Assembly (NCBI GenBank): GCA_964397655.1
Contig: CAYNKA010000003.1
Coordinates: forward strand, 310,001-374,000
Direction of reading: 5' to 3'
Origin: CAYNKA01 sp964397655
Lineage (GTDB): Bacteria; Spirochaetota; Spirochaetia; DTKZ01
Length of the DNA stretch: 64,000 nucleotides
Shown here: positions 1 through 8,349 of the stretch, one piece after another
Numbering within the stretch: position 1 is the stretch's first letter
Layout: each line of letters starts with the position of its first letter
Notes under the pieces: model-generated
Database searches by the model: none
The model's input: the letters and a program-made list of their open reading frames with translations, nothing else
Told to the model about the DNA's origin: nothing
Made by a program: the position numbers and the translations under genes

Positions 1-119
1 GTGTTCTTCCGCACCGAGTCTCCGCCCTTTCCCGAAAGGAGGAAAAAGCCGGCACCCCCCGCGAGAAGGAGTGCGAGCGCGATTCCCGCGATTATGACGA
101 TCTTCCTGTTCATGAACAT
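1..119 (-). CDS. Partial membrane-anchored protein, 5' end only
   Basis: Only the first 39 codons are inside the window; the rest lies beyond base 1. The start is ATG at 119 (a second in-frame ATG is at 113), preceded by a GGAAG Shine-Dalgarno-like stretch and 13 bases after the stop of the upstream TPR gene, so the two are probably one operon. Residues about 5-27 are a strongly hydrophobic segment after an Asn-Arg-Lys start, which fits a signal anchor or uncleaved signal peptide. The function cannot be told from this piece. Confidence 0.6.
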   Translation of the reverse strand, partial: MFMNRKIVIIAGIALALLLAGGAGFFLLSGKGGDSVRKN

Positions 120-132
120 GTCCGTCTTCCTT

Positions 133-987
133 TCAATCCTGGATGTCGATTTCTTCCTTCTTCTCGCGGAGGTCTTCCTTCTCCGCGGACAGGTTCGAGG
201 CCTCGCCGGACGAGGCTTCGAGGGATTTCATGACCGCCTCGAGCAGGGCCTTCTGGCGCGCCGCCTCCTCCTTCCTGCGCTTCTCCTCGGCGAGCCGTTT
301 TTCCTCGGCTTCGCGGGCGAGGCGCTCCTCCTCTTCCTTCTTCCGTTTCTCCTCGGCGAGCCGCTTCTCCTCCTCCTCACGCTTCCTGCGTTCCTCCGCG
401 AGACGCTTGGCCTCTTCCTCTTCCTTCTTTTTCCGTTCGGCCTCGAGCCTCGCGATCTCCTTCTGGGCGAGGATGTTCCTGATGAGCTCGGCCATCTTTT
501 CCACCTGGGGCCGTTTGGGGGATTCGGGCTCCATCGAAAGGTAGATCTCGTAGTCCGAAAGGGCGGGTTCGAGCTTGTCGGTCTTCACCCGGACGTTGGC
601 CCGGTTGAGGTAGGCGTCGGACAACGATCCGTTCGTCTGGATCGCCTCGTCGTACATGCGGAGCGCGTTCTCGTTGTCCCCCTTCGCGAGGTAGCAGTTT
701 CCGAGGTTGAAGAGCATCAGATCCTTGTACTGGACCGCGAATACGAGCCCGCGCTTGAGAAGGCTCACGGCCTTGTCGTGGTTCTTGAGCTGTTCGTAGA
801 CGATTCCCAGGTAGAGGTAGATCTTCTCGTTCCTGGGCTCCTGGAGGAGGGCCGCCTCGAGCAGGGCCGCAGCTTCCTTGGGATTGTTCCGGAGGAAGGC
901 TTCCTCCCCCTTCTGAAAGGACGTCTGGCCCGTCGCGGGGAGAACGACCGCCGCGGCGAGGATCAAGATCGAAAGAATCCGTCTCAA
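133..987 (-). CDS. Secreted/periplasmic TPR protein with charged coiled-coil tail
   Basis: A signal peptide (hydrophobic run ILSILILAAAVVLP) is followed by about four TPR helices-turn-helices (roughly residues 20-150) and then about 100 residues of almost pure Glu/Lys/Arg/Ala heptads, a long coiled coil. TPR proteins are scaffolds; this one probably acts in the periplasm or at the envelope. The frame opens at GTG 1014, but TTG 987 is preceded by GGGGA at good spacing and places the signal peptide at the N terminus, so I prefer 987. The coiled-coil part is low complexity, so similarity searches there will be misleading. Divergent from the next TPR gene and followed closely by another membrane protein gene. 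Confidence 0.75.
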   Translation of the reverse strand: MRRILSILILAAAVVLPATGQTSFQKGEEAFLRNNPKEAAALLEAALLQEPRNEKIYLYLGIVYEQLKNHDKAVSLLKRGLVFAVQYKDLMLFNLGNCYLAKGDNENALRMYDEAIQTNGSLSDAYLNRANVRVKTDKLEPALSDYEIYLSMEPESPKRPQVEKMAELIRNILAQKEIARLEAERKKKEEEEAKRLAEERRKREEEEKRLAEEKRKKEEEERLAREAEEKRLAEEKRRKEEAARQKALLEAVMKSLEASSGEASNLSAEKEDLREKKEEIDIQD

Positions 988-1007
988 GACATATCCCCGA
1001 TTGAGGT

Positions 1008-1036
1008 TTGACACTCTCGCGGAAACAAATTAACCT
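1008..1036 (+). promoter_or_regulatory. Putative sigma70-type promoter of the TPR-phosphoesterase operon
   Basis: TTGACA at 1008-1013, a 17-base spacer and TAACCT at 1031-1036; transcription would start near 1043, about 35 bases before the ATG at 1078. The -35 box is perfect and the -10 box is weak. Confidence 0.4.
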
Positions 1037-1077
1037 TATAGGGCAAATACGGATAGGTAGAAGGTGATAGAGAAAAA

Positions 1078-2445
1078 ATGTCAGGCCTGATCATTCTGAT
1101 TATAATCCTCGGCATAGCGATAGGTTTGATAACCGTTTTCCTCGTCAAATCCATCGTCGCTCCCCGCAAGGCCGCGACTCTCGCGAATCTCCTGAAGCAG
1201 AACAAGAACGCCGCAGTGATCAGGATGGCGAAAAAGATGCTCATCCGCGACTCCCGGAATTCGGACATTCATTACTTCCTCGGCCTCGCCTACCTCGCGG
1301 ACAACAAGCCGGAGCTCGCCCTCATGGAATTGCGGACGGTGAATCAGATCGGGCAGTTCGACGGGCTTTGCCAGGAAATCCCGTTCAGGAAAAAAATAGC
1401 AGAACTTTACGTGAAATTCAATCAAGCGGAGGAGGCGCTCAAGGAATACCTCCTTCTCATCAAGCGGGAGCCCAACGCGGCGGAAAACTACTTCCTCGCG
1501 GGAAAGCTCTTCGAAGAGCGGAACAAGTCCGGAAAGGCCGCCGAATTCTACCGAAAGACCATCGAACTCGAGCCGCGGAACTCGAAGGCCCACTTCCAGC
1601 TCGGCATGCTTCTCTATCGCGCCAAGAAACCGGTGGAGGCGAAGACCGAACTCGATTCGGCGGTCAAGATCAATCCCGAGAATTACGCCGCCTACTTCTA
1701 CCTGGGCCGGCTGCTCAAGGACAATCACGACTACGTCCCGGCCCTCACTTCGTTCGAGAAGGCCCAGAAGGACCCGGAATACAAGACGAAGGCCCTCGTC
1801 GAGAGGGGCGCATGCTACATGAGCATGAACAACATCGACAAGGCGGCGAGCGAACTCGAGCGGGCGATCAAGGTCGCCCAGGACTCCGAGGAGCACGAGG
1901 TCCTCTATGCACGCTACTTCCTCGCGATCTGCCACGAAAAGACCCGCAACATCGAGAAGGCGATAGAGCAGTGGGAGAAGATCTACGCGAAGAAACAGAA
2001 CTTCAAGGACGTCGCTGACAAGCTCAGCCAGTACCAGGAATTCCGCACCGACGACCACATCAAGGATTTCCTCACCGCGAACCAATCCGAGTTCTTCGAG
2101 ATGTGCCGCACGGCGGCGGGGGCTCTCGGTCTCTCGGTGCAGGACATCAGCGAAATATCGAACGGCTGTCAGATCATCGGAGTGGAGGCCCAATCCAAAT
2201 GGAGGAACGCCCGCAAGATACCGAAACTCCTGCGTTTCCTCAGGATCGCGGACATGGTTGACGAAAGCATGGTTCGGGCCCTGCATGAGGAAATGAAGAA
2301 ACTGAACATCACACGGGGAATCATGGTCACGAGTTCGGGCTTCTCGCGTCTTGCCCTCGATTTCGCGGAGTCCAGACCGGTGGAGCTTCTGGCCAAGGAC
2401 AAGCTTCAGGAACTCCTGAAAAGCTCCCCCCAGGGCGCGGCATAG
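1078..2445 (+). CDS. Membrane-anchored TPR protein with C-terminal Mrr-like domain
   Basis: 455 residues. Residues 1-23 are one transmembrane helix, so the rest is probably anchored at the inner membrane facing the cytoplasm. Several TPR repeats occupy about 60-330. The C-terminal part (about 365-450) resembles the restriction-endonuclease-like Mrr fold: a strand ending in EAQSK (compare the (Q/E)xK element of that fold) and a later segment GIMVTSSGFSRLALDFAE that matches the typical end of Mrr-type domains. Whether it still cuts DNA is unknown. The start ATG has AAGGTGAT upstream. It heads a co-directional set: 7 bases before the phosphoesterase, which overlaps the ParB-like gene. Confidence 0.8.
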   Translation: MSGLIILIIILGIAIGLITVFLVKSIVAPRKAATLANLLKQNKNAAVIRMAKKMLIRDSRNSDIHYFLGLAYLADNKPELALMELRTVNQIGQFDGLCQEIPFRKKIAELYVKFNQAEEALKEYLLLIKREPNAAENYFLAGKLFEERNKSGKAAEFYRKTIELEPRNSKAHFQLGMLLYRAKKPVEAKTELDSAVKINPENYAAYFYLGRLLKDNHDYVPALTSFEKAQKDPEYKTKALVERGACYMSMNNIDKAASELERAIKVAQDSEEHEVLYARYFLAICHEKTRNIEKAIEQWEKIYAKKQNFKDVADKLSQYQEFRTDDHIKDFLTANQSEFFEMCRTAAGALGLSVQDISEISNGCQIIGVEAQSKWRNARKIPKLLRFLRIADMVDESMVRALHEEMKKLNITRGIMVTSSGFSRLALDFAESRPVELLAKDKLQELLKSSPQGAA

Positions 2446-2452
2446 GGGCACG

Positions 2453-3118
2453 ATGAAGATCCTCTGCATCGCCGACCACGTGGACCCGCTCGTCTACACG
2501 TCACAGGTCAAGGACCGGTTCAAGGACATCGACCTCGTCCTGGGAGCAGGCGATCTTCCCATGGAGTATCTCGGATTTCTCTCGAGCACCCTGAACAAGC
2601 CCATCGTCTTCGTCTTCGGGAACCACAACCTCAAGACCTTGACCCTTTTCAACAGGAGGATGTCGCTGTATTCGGACATCGAATCCCTGGATCCCCTCCT
2701 CCAGAACTATTACGGCTCCACCTACACCGGAGAACGCATGACGAGGCTGAACAACCTCCTCATCCTCGGACTCGGCGGGAGCAAGCGGTACAACAACGGC
2801 GACAATCAGTTCACCGACTTCCAGATGTACTGGAACATCCTGAGACGGCTGCCGGGGCTGCTCTGGAACCGGCTGCGATACGGAAGATACCTCGACATCC
2901 TCCTGACCCATGCGCCGCCGTTCGGCATCCACGACCTGCCGGACCGGTGTCACGAAGGATTCAAGGCCTTCCTCTGGTTCATGCGGACCTTCAAGCCCCG
3001 TTACCTCGTCCACGGCCACGTGCACCTCTATGACGTGAACGCGAACCGCAGGACGACGTTCCGGGAAACGGAGGTCGTCAACGCATACGACCACTGCGTC
3101 ATCGAGGTGAATCCATGA
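2453..3118 (+). CDS. Calcineurin-like metallophosphoesterase
   Basis: 221 residues, typical for a single-domain metallophosphoesterase. The metal-binding motifs appear in order: D8-H9 (IADH), GAGD near residue 33, GNHN near 58, THAPPFG near 153 and the closing HGHVH near 188. Such enzymes hydrolyse phosphomonoesters or phosphodiesters with two metal ions; the substrate cannot be deduced. It follows the TPR gene by 7 bases and overlaps the next gene by 4 bases (ATGA), indicating translational coupling. No signal peptide, so cytoplasmic. Confidence 0.85.
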   Translation: MKILCIADHVDPLVYTSQVKDRFKDIDLVLGAGDLPMEYLGFLSSTLNKPIVFVFGNHNLKTLTLFNRRMSLYSDIESLDPLLQNYYGSTYTGERMTRLNNLLILGLGGSKRYNNGDNQFTDFQMYWNILRRLPGLLWNRLRYGRYLDILLTHAPPFGIHDLPDRCHEGFKAFLWFMRTFKPRYLVHGHVHLYDVNANRRTTFRETEVVNAYDHCVIEVNP

Positions 3119-4047
3119 ACGGGTTGCCCCACTTCCGGGACCAGGCCCAGCACGATTTCAACAAGGCCCGCTGGAGGGAATCGATCAACCGCATCCTCAG
3201 CCTCATCAGCCCCGCGAGGCACGAGCTCCTCTCTCTCCAGGAGATCCGGGAAATCCTCAAACCCAAGAGCGAAACCTACCGGGGCATGCAGATCGTTCCG
3301 GTGGACAAGATCGTGGGAAGCGAAGGACGATACCGCGACTTCGACAAGCGGTATCTGCCGCGTTACGAATACCTTCGAAACCGCTGGATGAGCGTCGACC
3401 TGGCCCATCTCCAGGACGTCATTCTTCCTCCCATCAAGCTCTACGAGATCGGCGGACTGTATTTCGTCCGCGACGGCAACCACCGGGTCTCGGTAGCCCG
3501 CATGCAGGGCGTGCTCGAGATCGACGCGGAGGTGGTCTCGCTGGACTCCGAGATCCGGCTTCCGCCGGACGTGACGCGCGACACGCTCAAGGCGAAGGTC
3601 ATCGAATGGGAGCAGAAGACCTTCTTCGAGAAGACCGGTTTCGACAAACTCTTTCCCGCGGACGAGCTCGTTTTCACCGCCACGGGACGGTACGACGAAA
3701 TCCTCCAGCACATCCTCGTCCACAAGTATTACATCAATCTCGGCCGGAAAGAGGAGATAAATTTCAAGGACGCGATGGTCTCCTGGTACGAGAAGGTCTA
3801 CAAACCCATCTACGAAATCATCCGTGAGAACAACGTCCTCCGACGCTTCCACGGACGTACGGAGGCGGACCTCTACGTGTGGATATCCCGCCATTGGGAC
3901 GCCCTGAAGCAGAAGTACGGTCAAAGCTATTCCATGGACGAGGCGGTCCGCGACTTCAGCCTCCGCTACGGGAAGGGCTTCCGGGCCCAGATCATGGACG
4001 TCATCTTCAGGATCTACAGCTGGCTATCGGGGAAAGAGAATCTCTAG
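3115..4047 (+). CDS. ParB/sulfiredoxin-fold-like protein
   Basis: 310 residues. The middle holds a ParB-N-like core: a strand-rich segment with VDKIVGSEGRYRDFD (about 60-75) and the hallmark DGNHRVSVARMQG (about 120-132), the equivalent of the DGxHR motif of ParB/Srx-fold proteins that bind nucleotide. There is no recognisable HTH, so it is unlikely to be a chromosome-segregating ParB. The C-terminal 150 residues are unassigned. It is coupled to the phosphoesterase upstream and ends tail-to-tail with a 24-base overlap with a lipoprotein gene on the other strand. Function unknown. Confidence 0.7.
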   Translation: MNGLPHFRDQAQHDFNKARWRESINRILSLISPARHELLSLQEIREILKPKSETYRGMQIVPVDKIVGSEGRYRDFDKRYLPRYEYLRNRWMSVDLAHLQDVILPPIKLYEIGGLYFVRDGNHRVSVARMQGVLEIDAEVVSLDSEIRLPPDVTRDTLKAKVIEWEQKTFFEKTGFDKLFPADELVFTATGRYDEILQHILVHKYYINLGRKEEINFKDAMVSWYEKVYKPIYEIIRENNVLRRFHGRTEADLYVWISRHWDALKQKYGQSYSMDEAVRDFSLRYGKGFRAQIMDVIFRIYSWLSGKENL

Positions 4048-4704
4048 CGCGTCGTAAGGCCCGGATACACGGGCGGTCCCTCCCTCGCCGTACTCGTGGA
4101 GATAGAGGTTCTTCGCCTGGCTCTTGATCTGTTGGTTCGAGAGGATGGGAGCGAGGGGATTTTCACCCTTCCTGAGGGCGAACGAACCGAGCGTCGCGCC
4201 GGCCGCGGATTTTACGAGCAGGGATGCCTCGCCCTTGTTCGAAGAAAGCACGATCGAGTTCTTGCCGGGCCTGATGGAAGGGAAGGCTTCCCGGGCTATT
4301 TTCGGTGGATTCACCGATATCGAGGTCTCCGCCCGCGCGCCGGAATAATCGGAGAGGACGAGCCTGTAGTTTCCCCGGGGGACGGGTACGAGATCCGCCG
4401 TCGTGAGGGAATCCGCGACCAACCAGATTTCCTGCCGGATCTGTCTTTTCGTCCATCCGTCCTGAGGCACCAGCCAATAGAGCTCGCTCGAGTCGTTCAC
4501 GATCGAAAGCGACTCCAGATCGTCCAAACCGTCCTCGTCCCGCGCGAGGACGCCCACCGAGAGATACTCGTAGACCGAACCTTTCTCCCGGTCTTCATAG
4601 AGCACGAGCGTCCATTTGCTTTCGAGTATTTCCGGGGGATTGCCGCTGCATCCGAGGACGACGAGCGCCGATAGGAGGACCGTCTGAATCGTACGAAAGC
4701 CCAT
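4024..4704 (-). CDS. Lipoprotein of unknown function
   Basis: 226 residues starting at ATG 4704. The N terminus is a type II signal peptide with lipobox VVLGC, so the mature protein should be lipid-anchored in the envelope. The rest is strand-rich (a segment with SDYSGARAETSISV) and could be one or two Ig-like sandwiches; no family was recognised. The frame is open further upstream to 4797, but the Phe/Ser/Arg-rich extension looks non-coding. The 3' end overlaps the ParB-like gene on the opposite strand by 24 bases. Confidence 0.7.
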   Translation of the reverse strand: MGFRTIQTVLLSALVVLGCSGNPPEILESKWTLVLYEDREKGSVYEYLSVGVLARDEDGLDDLESLSIVNDSSELYWLVPQDGWTKRQIRQEIWLVADSLTTADLVPVPRGNYRLVLSDYSGARAETSISVNPPKIAREAFPSIRPGKNSIVLSSNKGEASLLVKSAAGATLGSFALRKGENPLAPILSNQQIKSQAKNLYLHEYGEGGTARVSGPYDALEILFPR

Positions 4705-4774
4705 GCATCCAACGATGAGGGAAAAGCGGCATTTTTTCAAGTCGGGATCGCGGGGGGAAAACCTGGACGAGGAG

Positions 4775-4808
4775 AAAAAAAACCGCCGGCCTTGCACGAC
4801 CGACGGTG
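4775..4808 (-). terminator. Rho-independent terminator after rpsU
   Basis: Read on the minus strand, an imperfect stem (ACCG..CGG pairing with CCG..CGGT) is followed by eight T residues. It lies about 30 bases past the rpsU stop codon. Confidence 0.7.
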
Positions 4809-4840
4809 TTTTGAGTGCGAAACGATTCGATTTCCGGGGA

Positions 4841-5050
4841 TCAGTATCCCTTCATGGACTGAAGCTTCCGCACCTTTTTCATGAGCTTGCGCTCGAGAGA
4901 TTTCTTCTTCCGGTTCTTGATCGTGGAAGGCTTTTCGAAATATTCGCGCTTCTTCCATTCCCGGATGATCCCCTCTTTCTCCACCATGCGCTTGAACCGC
5001 TTGATGGCTTTTTCGAGGTTCTCTCCCTCGTCCAGCCTGATAAAGGCGAT
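4841..5050 (-). CDS. rpsU: 30S ribosomal protein S21, probable AUC start
   Basis: 69 residues, highly basic, with the S21 signature LEKAIKRFKRMVEKEG then IIREWKKREYFEKPS. S21 sits on the small subunit near the anti-Shine-Dalgarno region and helps initiation. The frame has no ATG. A promoter at 5087-5114 puts the transcript start near 5080, so TTG 5107 is excluded. A perfect GGAGGTGA (5063-5056) lies five bases upstream of ATC 5050, and starting there aligns the N terminus with the usual short S21 N terminus. GTG 5059 is the only canonical alternative, but it overlaps that Shine-Dalgarno. Confidence 0.85.
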   Translation of the reverse strand: MAFIRLDEGENLEKAIKRFKRMVEKEGIIREWKKREYFEKPSTIKNRKKKSLERKLMKKVRKLQSMKGY

Positions 5051-5086
5051 AAAAATCACCTCCCCTCTTTTGAAAATGTACCCACC

Positions 5087-5114
5087 ATAGTACCCGAAAG
5101 CGTACAAATGTCAA
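5087..5114 (-). promoter_or_regulatory. rpsU promoter
   Basis: Minus-strand TTGACA at 5114-5109, a 16-base spacer and TACTAT at 5092-5087, giving a start near 5080. It begins directly after the stop codon of the upstream kinase gene, so rpsU can be transcribed on its own. Confidence 0.7.
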
Positions 5115-5121
5115 GAGAGCG

Positions 5122-7242
5122 TCATTTCATCGGGAATTCCAGCACGAAGCGCGTCCCTCCGTCGCGTTCGATCCGGATCCGTCCGTCCAGCTGACGCATC
5201 GCCGCCTTCAGGAAAATCAGTCCGAATCCCGTCGAATTTTCGAAATCGACGGAATCGGGAATCCCGACGCCGTCGTCCGAAACGACCATCCTCACGGATC
5301 GGCCTTCGGCTTTAGCGGACACCGTGATCGTGCCGCCGGCTCTCCCCTGAAACGCGTACTTCATGGAATTGGTGACGATCTCGTTCACGATGAGGCCCAA
5401 GGCGGAAAGAGTCTTGACCTCGAGCGGGATTCCGTCGACATCGACGACGCTCTTGACGAATCCCCCGTTCGGGTAGATTCGGAGAATTTCATTCAACAGC
5501 GCTGGAATGTATTCGTCCAACGGCATGGCCTGAAAGGTTTCGTTCCGGTACAGCTTGTCGTAGAGAACCTGCATGCTCCTGAACCTAGTCTGGGCGTCCA
5601 TTAGGGCCGTCGCCACGATCGGGTTCTTCATCGAATTGGCCTGGAGGTTCAGCAGGCTGATCATGGTGTTCATGTTGTTCTTTATGCGGTGATGGACTTC
5701 CTTGAGCAGGGTTTCCTTCTCGGCGAGGAGCTTCATCACCCTGTTTCCCATCCGCTTCTGCTCGGTCTGGTTCAGGCCGAAACAGGTCAGGCCGATCACG
5801 CCGCCTGCGGCATCGACGAGGGGGGAAAAATAATTAAGCCAATAGACCCGGGAATCCTCCTCGTCCCCGAATTCCTCCACCGTCGTGAACTGCTCGCCGC
5901 CGAGAGCCCGGTCGAAATTCGCCTTCGCCGCTTCACGGTCGCTCCCCCGTGCCATGACGTCGAGCACATTCATGCCGAGGGAAATATCCGTGCCGAAAAG
6001 GTCCCGAATCCTGGCCCGATGATTGGAATTGAACTCGATGTACCGGTAGTCCTTGTCCAAGGCGAAAACCGTCACTTCGGAGGAGCTTTCGAGGATGGTG
6101 GAAAGGAGGATGGTGGTCTGACTCAGGGCGTTTTCGGAGAGTTTCTGCTTCGATATGTCCTGCATCACTCCCGTCCTGGCGACGGCTTTGCCTCCGACGT
6201 ACTCGACCTGGCCGATATTACGGATCCACTTGCGGGTCCCCTTCGCGGTGACGATCTCGATTTCGACGTCGATTTCCTCCCCGGTTTCCATCATGCGGCG
6301 AATCGCCTGAGTCAACACGTCCCGAGACTTCGGCGTCGGAAAGCGGGTCGCGTTGTCCACCGTCGGCACGAAGGAGCCCGGATCGAGCTCGTAGATGGCG
6401 AAGCATTCGTCCGTCCATTCGAGTCGGTTCGTCTCCAGATCGACTCTCCATCCCCCGATTTTTGCGATCTTGCTCATTTTGGCGAGCAGGGTCCGGCTTC
6501 TCGCGAGGGCGTCTTCCGCGGCTTTTCGCTCCGTCATGTCCCGGATTATCGTGAAGACGCGGCGGTCGTCCATCTTGGATATGCGCAGATTGAAGTGCCT
6601 TTCCCTTCCTTCGATCGGCAGCGAATACGTATGCTCGACGACTTCGCCGGATTCCACGCATCTGCGAAAGAGGTCGAGCAGGAGGGCCGTCTTCTCCGGC
6701 GGGAAGACGTCGCCGAGATGCGAGCCGACTATCTCGTCCTCGGGCAGCGCGAGCATCGAACTCGCCCCTCTCTCGTACGATTCGAAACGGCCGTCCACGT
6801 CCAGGACGAACATGAGATCCGGTATCGCTCCTATGAAGGCCCTGAGCTTTTCGTTCTCCTCCTTCAGGTTCCTGTGCGCGGCGAAAAGCCGCAAAGCCGT
6901 CCTGATCGCGGCGTCGAGAACCGCGGGGGAGGAATTTGTCTCGACGAAGCCGTACGAGCCGGTCGTTTCGGTCTGTGCGACCGTTTCAGCGTCCGTAGGG
7001 CGGACGAGGAAGAGGAAGGGGACGTCCCGCCCGACGAGCATCCGCCGGGCCGCCTCCGCCCTGTCGACGTCGGCGAGGACGAGGTCGACGGCCGTCTCGC
7101 GGCCTGCCTTTTCCGGGGCGTCTTTCTTCGCGGTCGCGAGAAGGACGTCGTACCCCAGGTTCCTGAGCGTCGCTTCCTCGCCGACGGCGACGGAGATCTC
7201 GTCTTCTACGAGAAGAATGACTTTTCGATCGCCTTCATGCAT
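5122..7242 (-). CDS. Receiver-PAS-PAS-PAS-HisKA_2 sensor histidine kinase
   Basis: 706 residues, no membrane segment, so a soluble cytoplasmic kinase. Order: receiver-like domain (1-125, ILLVEDE start, Asp in VLADVD), three PAS domains (about 135-245, 255-370, 380-490), a HisKA_2 dimerisation domain with the phosphoacceptor in EVHHRIKNN (His517/His518) and a HATPase domain with IVNEIVTNSMKYAF (N box), DDGVGIPD (G1) and STGFGL (G2). This architecture phosphorylates a response regulator elsewhere; none is next to it. The receiver lacks a clear conserved switch Thr/Lys pattern and may be degenerate. It has its own promoter, and rpsU follows by 71 bases. Confidence 0.85.
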   Translation of the reverse strand: MHEGDRKVILLVEDEISVAVGEEATLRNLGYDVLLATAKKDAPEKAGRETAVDLVLADVDRAEAARRMLVGRDVPFLFLVRPTDAETVAQTETTGSYGFVETNSSPAVLDAAIRTALRLFAAHRNLKEENEKLRAFIGAIPDLMFVLDVDGRFESYERGASSMLALPEDEIVGSHLGDVFPPEKTALLLDLFRRCVESGEVVEHTYSLPIEGRERHFNLRISKMDDRRVFTIIRDMTERKAAEDALARSRTLLAKMSKIAKIGGWRVDLETNRLEWTDECFAIYELDPGSFVPTVDNATRFPTPKSRDVLTQAIRRMMETGEEIDVEIEIVTAKGTRKWIRNIGQVEYVGGKAVARTGVMQDISKQKLSENALSQTTILLSTILESSSEVTVFALDKDYRYIEFNSNHRARIRDLFGTDISLGMNVLDVMARGSDREAAKANFDRALGGEQFTTVEEFGDEEDSRVYWLNYFSPLVDAAGGVIGLTCFGLNQTEQKRMGNRVMKLLAEKETLLKEVHHRIKNNMNTMISLLNLQANSMKNPIVATALMDAQTRFRSMQVLYDKLYRNETFQAMPLDEYIPALLNEILRIYPNGGFVKSVVDVDGIPLEVKTLSALGLIVNEIVTNSMKYAFQGRAGGTITVSAKAEGRSVRMVVSDDGVGIPDSVDFENSTGFGLIFLKAAMRQLDGRIRIERDGGTRFVLEFPMK

Positions 7243-7302
7243 GGAATACCCGGCTTTTCGTTGTAATGGTACGATTGCAATACTCCAATAAGGATGAAAT
7301 AT

Positions 7303-7332
7303 ATTATATGTCTATTCAATTGAATTTGCCAA
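7303..7332 (-). promoter_or_regulatory. Promoter of the 706-residue kinase with an internal palindrome
   Basis: Minus-strand TTGGCA (7332-7327), an 18-base spacer and TATAAT (7308-7303); transcription start near 7296, leader about 54 bases. The spacer contains a perfect 12-base palindrome ATTCAATTGAAT (7314-7325), a plausible regulator site. Confidence 0.6.
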
Positions 7333-7404
7333 TCTTTTCGAAAATTTTCGGGAATTCCGATGGCGCGGCGACGAGGAGACGGTCGATACCGGAGGAATCC
7401 GTTT

Positions 7405-8349
7405 CTAGGGTCGTTCGCCGGAGAGCAGACCGCGGGCGAGGAAGGGTCTCGGATCGACGGCCACTCCCGCGACCCTGAGTTCCCAGTGGAAATGCGGCCC
7501 CGTGGCGAGGCCGGTCATGCCGGAAGCTCCGATCCTCTCCCCGGGCTTCACCGTCCTGCCGACCTTCGCGTCGACGGAGTCGAGGTGGAAATAGAGGGAA
7601 TACACGCCGGGAAGGTGCTCGATCGCCACGGTGAAGCCGGTAATCACGAGGCTCCTGGCGAAGACCACCCTGCCCGCCCCGCAGGCGGAAACGGGCGTCC
7701 CCCTGGGCGTCGCGTAATCGACGCCGCCGTGGGGAGACTTCGCCCGTCCGCCGTCGGCATAGACGTAGGTCCTGCGATCGCCGAAGCCGGCGGATTCGGG
7801 GAAGGACCCGACCGGATGGACGAAAGGTCCCCTCTGGAACACCGAGTCAGGATTGAAGTGCATGAGAAGCTCGTACAGAGCCTTCGCCTCCTCCTCCTTG
7901 CGCGGATCCCGTTCCTTTCTGAGGTCGGACATGGTCTTGTTGAGCGGGACATCCTCTTCCGCGAAACCGCGATCCTCGATGGTGACCGGACGGACGAGGG
8001 AAAGCTCTTCGCCAGCGCCCTTCGCGGAAATCCTGAAAAGGTATTCACCCGGTCTCTGGTCCTGAGGAACGCCGACGAGGACGACCCAGGTTTCTCCGCC
8101 CGAGGCCTCGCTCGATTCGGGGAGCCGGAAACCGGCGAACGAGTGTACGGGCCTCCTGGCCTCGTCCTGGACTTCCACCGATACGTTCCGCAGGCGGACT
8201 CCGGGCACGACGAGGGTGAGTTCCATCACCCCGCCGGGGACCGCGTCGCCTCGGAGGTCGAGCCTGGGGTAGATCCCGGCGGCTCCCGGAAGCGCCCCGA
8301 GAAAGGCGGCCGCGAAGAGCGCCGCTGCGGTAACGAAGACACGTCTCAT
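7405..8349 (-). CDS. M23-family zinc metallopeptidase, exported
   Basis: 314 residues. A signal peptide occupies about 1-24. The central region is strand-rich, followed by a linker, and the C-terminal LytM/M23 domain (about 180-305) keeps the zinc ligands HGGVD (first His and Asp) and GPHFHWEL (HxH). M23 enzymes cut peptidoglycan cross-bridges in the periplasm; proteins of this layout act in cell-wall remodelling or as activators of amidases. All catalytic ligands are present, so an active enzyme is expected. It is the last gene of a coupled operon: its ATG overlaps the recJ stop by 4 bases. Confidence 0.88.
   Translation of the reverse strand: MRRVFVTAAALFAAAFLGALPGAAGIYPRLDLRGDAVPGGVMELTLVVPGVRLRNVSVEVQDEARRPVHSFAGFRLPESSEASGGETWVVLVGVPQDQRPGEYLFRISAKGAGEELSLVRPVTIEDRGFAEEDVPLNKTMSDLRKERDPRKEEEAKALYELLMHFNPDSVFQRGPFVHPVGSFPESAGFGDRRTYVYADGGRAKSPHGGVDYATPRGTPVSACGAGRVVFARSLVITGFTVAIEHLPGVYSLYFHLDSVDAKVGRTVKPGERIGASGMTGLATGPHFHWELRVAGVAVDPRPFLARGLLSGERP

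Noticed and set aside
1..1011. Long plus-strand frame opposite the TPR/coiled-coil gene
   Set aside because: Leu/Phe/Glu-rich product mirrored from the Lys/Glu coiled coil on the other strand; no domain and no ribosome binding site.
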